Part shown: piece by piece, positions 1-5,176 of the stretch
Layout of the letters: each line of letters starts with the position of its first letter
Position numbering within the stretch: the first letter of the stretch is position 1
Source: Alphaproteobacteria bacterium
GTDB taxonomy: Bacteria; Pseudomonadota; Alphaproteobacteria; G02398745; G023898745
Length of the DNA stretch: 5,176 nucleotides
Assembly (NCBI GenBank): GCA_027366195.1
Contig: DAHXKW010000096.1
Coordinates: 1-5,176, forward strand
Direction: 5' to 3'
The notes under the pieces: model-generated
What the model was told of the DNA's origin: nothing
Databases searched by the model: none
What the model saw: only the letters and a program-made list of their open reading frames with translations
Position numbers and translations under genes: made by a program

Positions 1-54
1 ATGATAAAATCTTCTAGAGGCATCGGGTTTTGTTTGTGTTTTCTTCAAATTCAT
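1..54 (-). CDS. possible start of an unknown gene, cut by the left edge
   Basis: An ATG at 54-52 opens a minus-strand frame that stays open to the window edge and reads MNLKKTQTKPDASRRFYH (18 codons). The peptide is polar and basic, as expected for a real N-terminus. An in-frame TAG lies immediately before the ATG, so the gene cannot start further upstream. No Shine-Dalgarno is visible at normal spacing. It lies downstream of the histidine kinase on the same strand, separated by a possible terminator at 97-119. I do not recognise a family from so few residues, and the frame could be open by chance. Confidence 0.3.
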   Translation of the reverse strand, partial: MNLKKTQTKPDASRRFYH

Positions 55-96
55 CTAAACAAAATTTTGATGTTCTCTCAAATGTTTTCTGCCTTT

Positions 97-119
97 AAAA
101 AAAACTTGCACACTGCGTT
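97..119 (-). terminator. possible intrinsic terminator after the kinase and small ORF
   Basis: Read on the minus strand, AACGCA, loop GTG, TGC, bulged AA and GTT can fold into a six-pair stem. The stem runs straight into a tract of eight T (the last two stem T's belong to it). It lies 13 bases after the stop at 133-135 and before the possible start at 54. The stem is short and has a bulge, so only the position and the T-tract make the call reasonable. Confidence 0.33.
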
Positions 120-132
120 AGATACTTTTAAT

Positions 133-249
133 TTAATACTGAGCTAGCATATCACAGGTATGATCAAAAACACGACCCTTAAGCGCCGCGCCTATCGTTA
201 TATAAATCCCTGCTATTAAAATTCCTAGTCTAAAATCATAATGCAACAA
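133..249 (-). CDS. possible 38-residue hydrophobic peptide directly after the kinase
   Basis: This frame is the direct in-frame continuation of the histidine kinase after its TAG stop and one further codon. Two consecutive TTG codons at 249-244 could start it. The product begins LLHYDFRLGILIAGIYITI and continues with GAALKGRVFDH to end in CDMLAQY. Residues 8-23 are hydrophobic enough for one membrane segment, followed by a more polar tail. There is no ATG or GTG at the front and no separate Shine-Dalgarno, so translation would need coupling to the kinase stop or readthrough of its TAG. It may be a real small membrane peptide, the remnant of a longer kinase C-terminus, or chance. I recognise no family. 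Confidence 0.2.
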   Translation of the reverse strand: MLHYDFRLGILIAGIYITIGAALKGRVFDHTCDMLAQY

Positions 250-252
250 CGC

Positions 253-1872
253 CTATAATACAATTTGTACTTCTATCCCGGGATTTTGGGGGACTATAGT
301 TAAAGATCCTTTGTGAAACTCAATAATTTTTTTACATAAAGCCAAACCAATTCCTGATCCGGAAAATTTGCCCTTATCGTTAAGGCGTGTAAAAAGTGCA
401 AAAGCCTTACGCACAAGATGCTCTGGAATACCAATTCCAAAATCTCGAATACTAAACAAGTGTCGACCATTTTGCATACGATGATTAATGTGAATAACCG
501 GAGTATCTGTTGCGAACTTCAAAGCATTATCAATGACATTTTGAAACACCTGAATGAGCTGGGCTTTGTTCCCTTTGATGTGAATTGGTGCATGAGGGTC
601 CCATTTGATCACCGCTTTCTTTTCATACGTTTTTGTTTCTAAATAAATTAAAGCTATATCGATAATATCGTTCATATTCAATACTTTTTGTTCCGCCAGA
701 TTTTCTTCGCAGCTAGCATAAGCCAAAATGCCTTCAATCAGATTCTTCAAATTATTACAACTGTTCACAATAAACTCGGCATATAACTCTTGCCTTTCGG
801 GTCTGCGGAGCAACAACTGTACATAACTGCCTATGGAACGCAAAGGTTCTTTTAAGTCGTGTGCACATAAGTGGGCGAACTGTTTAAGTAAGATGTTATT
901 TTCTTCAAGTGATTGAAGGTGCTGAAGCGTGCATGTTTGAGATGTTTCTAAGATTCCCGTCAATAAAAATTTATTACCTAAAGGTGAAATATGCCAATTC
1001 ATCAACACATTAGGGGCATAACTCACAGCAGATTGAAAGCTAAAAAGTTTTTGCTCGAAAGATTGTTCCAATTTAATCATACTGGGCTGAGGAATAAAAG
1101 TTCGCAGGCTGACGCACGTACGTTGAAGCACATCATGCCAGGATCTATTTACCGCATGAATCAAGAAAGATTGATCGATAATTGCAGAAGGATATGGCAG
1201 AGAAGCAAGAAAACCCATATCTTCGGCTTCTTCCAGCATAAGGCCGTAGATCTTTTTACCGGAAGAATCATGGGCGATCAAATTGTTCACAATTTTTTTA
1301 GGTGATTGGTGATTCCCCATTTTCACAACCGAATAGCATGTATTTAGTTGTTCTAGAGGTAAACCTATCTGACGTCTAATATTTTGGATATCATGATCGT
1401 CTTTCCAAAAAATACAATGATTTAGCCCGAATAAATTTAATAAGTAGTGCGGAATATCGTCGTACTTAAAAACTTGTTGATGCAGTCCATAAATTTCAAG
1501 AAATAAACTTTGTTCATTCATTCGTGCATTATCAAAGGCTTGCTGAAAACGGATGGTGGCAAAAATATCATCAGCAACTTCAGGCTTGGGGTCGAAGAAA
1601 AACAAAAGTGACGTCCCATTTTTCAAAGGGACATCTAAGATTTTAAATAGTTTATCTCTATATAAAAAATCAAGATATTGCGGGCCATATTGACCATTAA
1701 TTGGCACAGCCTGTGAAAACAAAAGTATGTTTTGACCAAAAGACCAAATACTTTCTTTACCGTGATAACTGAAGCCACACAATTTTGCATTTTGAAATGT
1801 TGTTTGAACAAGATATAGCAAACTCTCTAACAAAGGAACCGAAGGTTCTGGCTGTTTCAGAGACTGTAGCAC
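253..1872 (-). CDS. soluble sensor histidine kinase (PAS-like, HisKA, HATPase_c)
   Basis: A two-component sensor kinase of 539 residues: it should autophosphorylate on His and pass the phosphate to a response regulator, none of which is encoded here. The C-terminal core is complete. The H-box AHDLKEPLRSI has the phospho-acceptor at H338, with D339 and P343. The N-box QVFQNVIDNALKF has N445 and N449, the G1 box is RDFGIGIP (D477-P483), the F-box lies around F491-F494, and the G2 box GSGIGLAL is at 505-512. The HDLKEP form is that of phytochrome-like and other soluble kinases, and E342 replaces the Thr/Asn often found four residues after the His. Residues about 222-310 look PAS-like and 1-215 may be one or two degenerate GAF-like sensor regions, but that is weak. 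No membrane segment or signal peptide is seen, so it is probably cytoplasmic. The start is GTG at 1872-1870; upstream the frame is open only to a TGA with no ATG, and a TTG at codon 14 is an alternative. No Shine-Dalgarno is evident. Confidence 0.93.
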   Translation of the reverse strand: MLQSLKQPEPSVPLLESLLYLVQTTFQNAKLCGFSYHGKESIWSFGQNILLFSQAVPINGQYGPQYLDFLYRDKLFKILDVPLKNGTSLLFFFDPKPEVADDIFATIRFQQAFDNARMNEQSLFLEIYGLHQQVFKYDDIPHYLLNLFGLNHCIFWKDDHDIQNIRRQIGLPLEQLNTCYSVVKMGNHQSPKKIVNNLIAHDSSGKKIYGLMLEEAEDMGFLASLPYPSAIIDQSFLIHAVNRSWHDVLQRTCVSLRTFIPQPSMIKLEQSFEQKLFSFQSAVSYAPNVLMNWHISPLGNKFLLTGILETSQTCTLQHLQSLEENNILLKQFAHLCAHDLKEPLRSIGSYVQLLLRRPERQELYAEFIVNSCNNLKNLIEGILAYASCEENLAEQKVLNMNDIIDIALIYLETKTYEKKAVIKWDPHAPIHIKGNKAQLIQVFQNVIDNALKFATDTPVIHINHRMQNGRHLFSIRDFGIGIPEHLVRKAFALFTRLNDKGKFSGSGIGLALCKKIIEFHKGSLTIVPQNPGIEVQIVL

Positions 1873-1918
1873 AACACAAAATATGCAGTATGTTCAACGC
1901 TATTGCAGTCTAGCACTA

Positions 1919-1945
1919 TTACCATTGATTTGGAAATGATATACT
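1919..1945 (+). promoter_or_regulatory. candidate promoter of tRNA-Arg
   Basis: A TATACT hexamer at 1940-1945 (preceded by TGA) is a near-consensus -10 about ten bases before the tRNA 5' end, giving the short leader usual for tRNA genes. The best -35 is TTACCA at 1919-1924, at a short 15-base spacing. The -10 is the stronger half of this call. The opposite strand of the same 82-base gap must hold the promoter of the histidine kinase, for which I see no clear match. Confidence 0.4.
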
Positions 1946-1954
1946 ACCCTGTAA

Positions 1955-2031
1955 GTTCCCGTAGCTCAGCAGGATAGAGCGTAGGATTCCTAATCCTGAG
2001 GCCGTGCGTTCGAATCGCGCCGGGAACGCCA
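1955..2031 (+). tRNA. tRNA-Arg, anticodon CCT
   Basis: A complete 77-base tRNA including an encoded CCA at 2029-2031. The acceptor stem GTTCCCG (1955-1961) pairs with CGGGAAC (2021-2027), with discriminator G2028. The D stem GCTC/GAGC encloses a loop containing GG and an A at the position-20 arginine identity site. The anticodon stem TAGGA/TCCTG (one G-U pair) holds loop TTCCTAA with anticodon CCT at 1989-1991, reading AGG. The T arm GTGCG/CGCGC encloses TTCGAAT. It is a stand-alone gene transcribed against its neighbours on both sides, and its CCA ends one base before the stop codon of the convergent 179-residue gene. No plus-strand T-tract terminator follows it. Confidence 0.97.
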
Positions 2032-2032
2032 A

Positions 2033-2572
2033 TTACTCAGGCGTTAACACGAAAAATGGGAAACATCTTTGTTCACCTTGGCCGTCAGTACCTGTTTGTT
2101 CTGCTAAACTTGAAATGATTATTTTCTTTAGTCTTGTAACAGCTTTATTATCTTTACCAAGCTGAGGGTAGCAAGCAAATAAAACATGATTGAATGAATC
2201 ATTGCCTAAGTCTATAACTTGAGCGTTCCCGCCAGTTTCAGTTGAAGCATAAACAGAAAACCCACCCAATAAATCTCTATCTTTTATTGATTCTTCAAAA
2301 ACATCCCTAGTACAACAGGGGTATGGAATGAATAGTACATGAGATACAGTCATAAATTTCTTAACTAATTCCAAGGAAACATTTGGAGCACATATAGTAA
2401 CATCAAACCTACCGCTAACTCTCTCAATACCATTCACATCTTCTATAGGACGGACATTGGACTCAGAAATAGCAAAATAGCTTTCTTTGATACCTCCCTC
2501 AGGCGTGCTATTTATAACCAACACATTCAAACTATAGCTAGCAAATAAAATCTTTAAAATACAAGAAAACAT
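2033..2572 (-). CDS. unknown protein, possibly a degenerate caspase-like (C14) domain
   Basis: A 179-residue protein of unproven function. By eye, residues 64-179 follow the order of the second half of caspase/metacaspase-like domains. First comes NVSLELVKKFM, then a hydrophobic strand HVLFIPYPCCTRDVF (78-92) where LDACRDNPF-type catalytic-Cys strands usually lie. Next are GGFSVYASTETGGNAQ (103-118), like the YATAPG segment; NDSFNHVLFACY (124-135), like the NSPFT-ALL helix; and a helix ending AEQTG followed by GEQRCFPFF, like the T-G-Q-PW-SSL end. C86 or C87 could be the Cys, but the usual preceding Asp is absent and no GHG His motif is seen, so it may be a pseudoprotease, a remnant, or unrelated. 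The start is ATG at 2572-2570; a weak N-terminal hydrophobic stretch (5-20) is not a convincing signal peptide. No Shine-Dalgarno is clear, and the frame is open for 11 codons upstream of the ATG, then AGG and TGA-bounded, without another good start. It follows aspS by 34 bases and is probably cotranscribed. Confidence 0.6.
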   Translation of the reverse strand: MFSCILKILFASYSLNVLVINSTPEGGIKESYFAISESNVRPIEDVNGIERVSGRFDVTICAPNVSLELVKKFMTVSHVLFIPYPCCTRDVFEESIKDRDLLGGFSVYASTETGGNAQVIDLGNDSFNHVLFACYPQLGKDNKAVTRLKKIIISSLAEQTGTDGQGEQRCFPFFVLTPE

Positions 2573-2606
2573 ATAAATATAAAATCTAGAAATTTCTTTC
2601 AGGCTA

Positions 2607-4355
2607 TCATACCTTCACAACCAAACCAAGTTCTTTGAGTTGCTTGGCGTCAACTGGTGCGGGGGCCCCCATCATTAAATCTTGCGCTTGTTGGTTGAAA
2701 GGGAAAGCGATTACTTCCCGGATACTTTCTTCTTGGCACAGCAACATGACCATACGATCAATACCAGGAGCAAATCCACCATGCGGTGGTGCGCCAAACT
2801 TTAATGCATTAATCATGCCGCCAAACCGCGCATCAACCGTTTCTTGACTATACCCTGCAATTTCAAAAGCGCGATACATAATTTCAGGGATATGGTTACG
2901 AATTGCTCCCGATGACAATTCTATACCATTACAAACAATATCATACTGATACGCTTTAATGGTCAAAGGATCTTGCGTGTTTAAAGCTTCAAGACCACCT
3001 TGTGGCATAGAGAAAGGGTTGTGTGAAAAGTCGATTTTACCCGTCAGCTCATCACGCTCATACATCGGAAAATCGACAACCCAACAAAATTTAAATACAC
3101 CCTTTTCAATCAAGTCCAATTTCTTAGCAATCACTGTGCGCGCTAGGCCTGCATATTTACAAGCTTTTTCATAAATATCACACACAAAAAATACCGCACC
3201 ATTTTTACCACATAACTCCTGCAACGTATCGCCCTTCAAAAATTTAGCAATAGGACCTTTTGCAGCGCCATCTTCATACGCCACATAACCAAGTCCTTTC
3301 ATCCCCTCTGTCTGAGCCCACATATTAAGATCATCGAAAAACTTACGCGGTTGTCCTGCCACATCGTGAACGGGAATTCCCTTAACAATCGCCCCCTTTT
3401 CTATTGCGGTAGCAAAAACAGAAAATTCTGAACCTTTGAACACATGCGTAACATCATGAAGCCTTAGAGGATTGCGCAAATCAGGTTTATCAGAACCGTA
3501 TAAATCCATTGCATCGTGATAAGTAATTCTAGGGAAAGGAAAAGGCACGGCGGCTCCATTACCAAATTCTTCAAACACTTCCTTAAGCACAGGCTCCATT
3601 GTTTGAAACACATCTTCCTGTTCAACAAAAGACATTTCCAGATCAAGCTGATAGAATTCGCCTGGCGAACGGTCGGCCCTAGCATCTTCATCACGAAAAC
3701 AAGGTGCAATCTGGAAGTACCGATCAAAACCTGCCACCATATAAAGCTGTTTAAATTGTTGCGGCGCTTGCGGTAGCGCATAAAAACATCCGGGGTGGTG
3801 ACGTGAAGGCACCAAATAATCACGCGCCCCTTCAGGGGAAGAAGCTGTTAAGATGGGCGTTTGTAATTCTAAGAATCCTTTTGCCACCATTTTTGACCGC
3901 AAAGATTGGATAATTTTTGATCTTAAAATAATATTGCTATGAAGTTTTTCTCTTCTTAAATCTAAGTATCGATATTTAAGCCGCACATCTTCTGCATAAG
4001 GAACATCTGAATGAACAGGCAAAGGTAAATCAACACCACTATAAAGGATGCTTATCTTATCAACAACGACTTCCACCATGCCTGTTTCCATTTTATTATT
4101 CTCAGCACCAGCAATACGTTTTACAACTTTACCTATAATCGTAATAATTGATTCACTACGGAGTTTGTCGGCTATATTAAAAGCTTCTGATCCTGGATTA
4201 AAAACACATTGTGTCATTCCATAATGATCGCGCAAATCAATAAACAAAAGTCCACCGTGGTCGCGCTTGCGGTGAACCCACCCACTTAAAATAACGGTTT
4301 GATCAACATTTTCAAGGCGCAAATCTCCACAGTTGTGAGAACGATACTGAGACAT
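2607..4355 (-). CDS. aspS: aspartyl-tRNA synthetase, class II, alphaproteobacterial type
   Basis: The enzyme charges tRNA-Asp with aspartate using ATP in the cytoplasm. The 582-residue length is near the usual bacterial 580-600, so it looks full length. Domain order: an N-terminal OB-fold anticodon-binding domain (about 1-110); the class II catalytic core with motif 1 around 150-185 (FLELQTPILT, PEGARDYLVPSR) and motif 2 FRDEDARADRSPGEF at 220-234; the bacterial GAD insertion (about 290-430, with YGSDKPDLRNP); then motif 3 GGFAPGIDRMVMLL at 526-539. The C-terminus has the usual REVIAFPFNQQAQDLMMGAP. H33 (in RKRDHGG) and G84 match the residues found in non-discriminating AspRS, which also charge tRNA-Asn. 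The start is ATG at 4355-4353, fixed by the conserved N-terminus (YRSHNCGDLRL), although no Shine-Dalgarno stands before it. The downstream 179-residue gene is 34 bases away with no terminator between them. Confidence 0.98.
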   Translation of the reverse strand: MSQYRSHNCGDLRLENVDQTVILSGWVHRKRDHGGLLFIDLRDHYGMTQCVFNPGSEAFNIADKLRSESIITIIGKVVKRIAGAENNKMETGMVEVVVDKISILYSGVDLPLPVHSDVPYAEDVRLKYRYLDLRREKLHSNIILRSKIIQSLRSKMVAKGFLELQTPILTASSPEGARDYLVPSRHHPGCFYALPQAPQQFKQLYMVAGFDRYFQIAPCFRDEDARADRSPGEFYQLDLEMSFVEQEDVFQTMEPVLKEVFEEFGNGAAVPFPFPRITYHDAMDLYGSDKPDLRNPLRLHDVTHVFKGSEFSVFATAIEKGAIVKGIPVHDVAGQPRKFFDDLNMWAQTEGMKGLGYVAYEDGAAKGPIAKFLKGDTLQELCGKNGAVFFVCDIYEKACKYAGLARTVIAKKLDLIEKGVFKFCWVVDFPMYERDELTGKIDFSHNPFSMPQGGLEALNTQDPLTIKAYQYDIVCNGIELSSGAIRNHIPEIMYRAFEIAGYSQETVDARFGGMINALKFGAPPHGGFAPGIDRMVMLLCQEESIREVIAFPFNQQAQDLMMGAPAPVDAKQLKELGLVVKV

Positions 4356-4508
4356 ATAGGCAAAAGTTATCTATCAATAATAGAGTATATAACGATTATC
4401 AATGCGCAGACCATGCTATACAGCCACTTATGACTCAGAGTAAATTAACTAGATATTAACTTTACAACACTATATATTCACATCATTAACATTCATATAA
4501 ATTAGAGT
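4356..4508. other. divergent intergenic region between aspS and the 185-residue gene
   Basis: These 153 very AT-rich bases must hold the aspS promoter (minus) and that of the gene at 4509 (plus). For the plus side I see TTTACA at 4461-4466, with only a weak -10 (CATTAA at 4484-4489) at 17-base spacing, and TATAAA at 4496-4501, which is too close to the ATG. No RNA gene, strong hairpin or copy of the TAGGTATA octamer found near the right edge is present. Confidence 0.5.
4384..4402 (-). promoter_or_regulatory. candidate promoter elements for aspS
   Basis: On the minus strand, TATACT (4389-4384) is a near-consensus -10 about 29 bases before the aspS ATG. A TTGATA (4402-4397) is -35-like but too close to pair with that -10; at a 17-base spacing it points instead to a poor TATTGA. 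Either choice is incomplete, so only the AT-rich promoter region is supported, not an exact start point. Confidence 0.3.
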
Positions 4509-5066
4509 ATGATCGGATTACTTGGATTATTTTGTTTTGCAGAAGATTATTTACAAGTCATTTTAGATGATTCTGGAGACCAGATATTCGCGTCAAAAAA
4601 CTTGGAAGCTGCACCTGGCTTAAGTGTTGAAGATATATACGATAGCACTATAAGTATTAAAAAAGATGGTCGTGAAATTATCTCTGGACAATTCGAACCC
4701 GCATTAAAAAGATTAGGCGTTCGTGGTAAGCAAAAACTATTAGAAGTACCTCCAATGCCTCAATTCCCTATAACAGAGCAAGGTGGTCAAGCTAAAAGGT
4801 TGTGGTTAGAACTGCAAGAAATAAAGCTTGAAAAACCTGCGTATCGTGGATTTAAAAGGTTTTTAATGGAACTCCACCGTTCAAATTTAGACAAAGCAGA
4901 CTTTAATGGAATATTAAGTGCAAGAGGAGATAGCAGTCCAAGTCCTTTCCCAATGGTAGATCGTTCACTTCTCGAAACTGTTAATCCTATTCCTACTAAG
5001 CGTATAGAAACTCTCCTCAGAACTTGGAACGCTCTAAACCTAATTTCCCATAAAAATTATACCTAG
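4509..5066 (+). CDS. unknown protein of 185 residues
   Basis: I do not recognise this family. The frame opens at ATG 4509 with an in-frame TAG two codons before it (4503-4505), so the start cannot lie further upstream. GAG at 4505-4507 is too close to the ATG to be a useful ribosome site. The first ten residues, MIGLLGLFCF, are hydrophobic but too short for a membrane segment or standard signal peptide, and could mark an N-terminal truncation. The rest is soluble: a beta-looking start (YLQVILDDSGDQIF), a Pro-rich stretch (PPMPQFPITEQ, about 81-91), a helical segment around 96-128 (KRLWLELQEIKLE, then GFKRFLMELHRSN), and a C-terminal helix TKRIETLLRTWNALNLI that could belong to a small helical or winged-helix fold. 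The TAG stop lies inside a palindrome related to the operator-like site of the next gene, 95 bases upstream of that gene's ATG, so the two may be functionally linked. Confidence 0.65.
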   Translation: MIGLLGLFCFAEDYLQVILDDSGDQIFASKNLEAAPGLSVEDIYDSTISIKKDGREIISGQFEPALKRLGVRGKQKLLEVPPMPQFPITEQGGQAKRLWLELQEIKLEKPAYRGFKRFLMELHRSNLDKADFNGILSARGDSSPSPFPMVDRSLLETVNPIPTKRIETLLRTWNALNLISHKNYT

Positions 5067-5071
5067 GTATA
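5058..5071. promoter_or_regulatory. palindrome 1, possible operator (overlaps a stop codon)
   Basis: TATACCTAGGTATA is a perfect 14-base palindrome made of TATACCTA and its reverse complement TAGGTATA sharing two bases. The TAG stop of the 185-residue gene (5064-5066) sits at its centre. The same octamer builds the second palindrome at 5119-5140, so both may bind one regulator. Centre-to-centre distance is 65 bases. Confidence 0.5.
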
Positions 5072-5075
5072 TCAA

Positions 5076-5115
5076 AAGCGAAGATTGGCAAATGTTTTCG
5101 CTTGATTTTCGCCAA
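5076..5115 (+). terminator. overlapping inverted repeats, weak terminator candidate
   Basis: AAGCGAA (5076-5082) pairs with TTCGCTT (5097-5103), and ATT/AAT can add three inner pairs after a mismatch. A second, mutually exclusive stem is TTGGC (5085-5089) with GCCAA (5111-5115). Only GATTTTC follows the first stem, not a clean T-tract, so termination of the 185-residue gene here is weakly supported. The repeats could also be protein-binding sites, since they overlap the -35 of the next promoter. Confidence 0.3.
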
Positions 5116-5130
5116 ATTCATAGGTATAGT
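5102..5130 (+). promoter_or_regulatory. sigma70-type promoter for the gene at 5161
   Basis: TTGATT (5102-5107), a 17-base spacer and TATAGT (5125-5130) form a good -35/-10 pair. Transcription would begin near 5137, about 24 bases before the ATG at 5161. The -10 lies inside palindrome 2, so a protein bound there would block RNA polymerase. Confidence 0.55.
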
Positions 5131-5140
5131 TATACCTATG
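5119..5140. promoter_or_regulatory. palindrome 2, likely operator over the -10 box
   Basis: CATAGGTATA, two central bases GT, then its exact reverse complement TATACCTATG: a perfect ten-base inverted repeat. It covers the -10 hexamer TATAGT. Half-site octamers TAGGTATA and TATACCTA are the same as in palindrome 1 but in the opposite order. The position is the classic one for a repressor that controls the gene starting at 5161, perhaps itself. Confidence 0.6.
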
Positions 5141-5159
5141 ATCGTGAGGTTGAGATCAT
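5138..5159 (+). promoter_or_regulatory. ribosome binding site inside a small hairpin
   Basis: GAGG at 5146-5149 is the clearest Shine-Dalgarno in the window, 11 bases before ATG 5161; TGAG at 5151-5154 is an alternative with closer spacing. ATGATC (5138-5143) and GATCAT (5154-5159) can pair around a ten-base loop that contains GAGG, so the leader may form a weak hairpin presenting the site in its loop. Confidence 0.4.
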
Positions 5160-5160
5160 C

Positions 5161-5176
5161 ATGACAAGCCGCGTGA
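5161..5176 (+). CDS. start of a gene cut by the right edge
   Basis: ATG at 5161 opens MTSRV and runs off the window. Its support is all upstream: a good promoter at 5102-5130, a palindrome over the -10, and GAGG at 5146-5149. The other nearby ATG, at 5138, gives only eight codons before TGA. Tight operator control of a gene with such a short leader is common for small DNA-binding regulators and toxin-antitoxin antitoxins; five residues cannot show which. No function is assigned. Confidence 0.55.

Noticed and set aside
1..147. Plus-strand frame from ATG 1 to TAG 147 (48 codons)
   Set aside because: It has no upstream sequence to judge, overlaps the possible terminator and minus-strand start, and reads through the oligo-A tract; I regard it as chance, although it cannot be excluded.
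418..1305. Plus-strand open frames of 74 codons (418-642) and 104 codons (991-1305)
   Set aside because: They lie antisense inside the histidine kinase, whose core motifs are intact, and their products have no coherent domain.
1955..2031. tRNA-Arg as a used integration site (attachment repeat)
   Set aside because: No second copy of the tRNA 3' end, integrase or phage gene is visible in the window.
2583..2597. AGAAATTTCT palindrome between aspS and the 179-residue gene as a terminator
   Set aside because: It has no loop and no GC pairs to speak of, and no T-tract directly follows; it looks like AT-rich chance.
2635..3823. Further open frames inside 2635-3823 on both strands, including a 119-codon minus frame at 3464-3823
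   Set aside because: All overlap conserved parts of aspS in other frames; the minus one is a frame shadow of the motif 2 region, not a frameshifted gene.
1..5176. CRISPR array, insertion sequence or long direct repeats
   Set aside because: No regularly spaced repeats, transposase motifs or terminal inverted repeats were found; the only clear repeats are the short palindromes at 5058-5159.

Overview
The window reads as AT-rich alphaproteobacterial DNA, most likely from a host-associated lineage of the Rickettsiales/Holosporales kind. The evidence is the aspartyl-tRNA synthetase: its motif 2 region (FRDEDARADRSPGEF, then YQLDLEMSF) and its C-terminal part have the alphaproteobacterial/rickettsial form. 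Shine-Dalgarno signals are weak or absent before most genes. No lineage below class can be proved from the window alone.

Layout: 1-54 (minus) may be the start of a gene leaving the left edge. 97-119 is a possible minus-strand terminator. 133-249 (minus) is a very small hydrophobic ORF directly after the stop of 253-1872 (minus), which encodes a soluble orphan-type sensor histidine kinase with a GTG start. A divergent intergenic region of 82 bases follows, with a promoter candidate for tRNA-Arg(CCT) at 1955-2031 (plus). A 179-residue gene at 2033-2572 (minus) runs head-on into the tRNA, leaving one base between its stop and the tRNA CCA. It sits 34 bases downstream of aspS (2607-4355, minus), probably on the same transcript. 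Its C-terminal two thirds resemble the second half of a caspase/metacaspase-like (C14) domain in which the catalytic residues look degraded; this is a hypothesis by eye. After a 153-base divergent intergenic region comes an unrecognised 185-residue gene at 4509-5066 (plus). The last 120 bases hold a dense regulatory block: two palindromes built from the same octamer TAGGTATA, a good sigma70-type promoter whose -10 lies inside the second palindrome, a small hairpin around a Shine-Dalgarno, and an ATG at 5161 that starts a gene leaving the right edge.

How they work together: aspS and tRNA-Arg are translation housekeeping genes, and the synthetase carries residues typical of non-discriminating enzymes, which would imply Asn-tRNA is made by the GatCAB amidotransferase. 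The histidine kinase has no response regulator in the window. The right edge looks like the control region of an autoregulated gene such as a repressor or antitoxin, but the gene itself is cut off.
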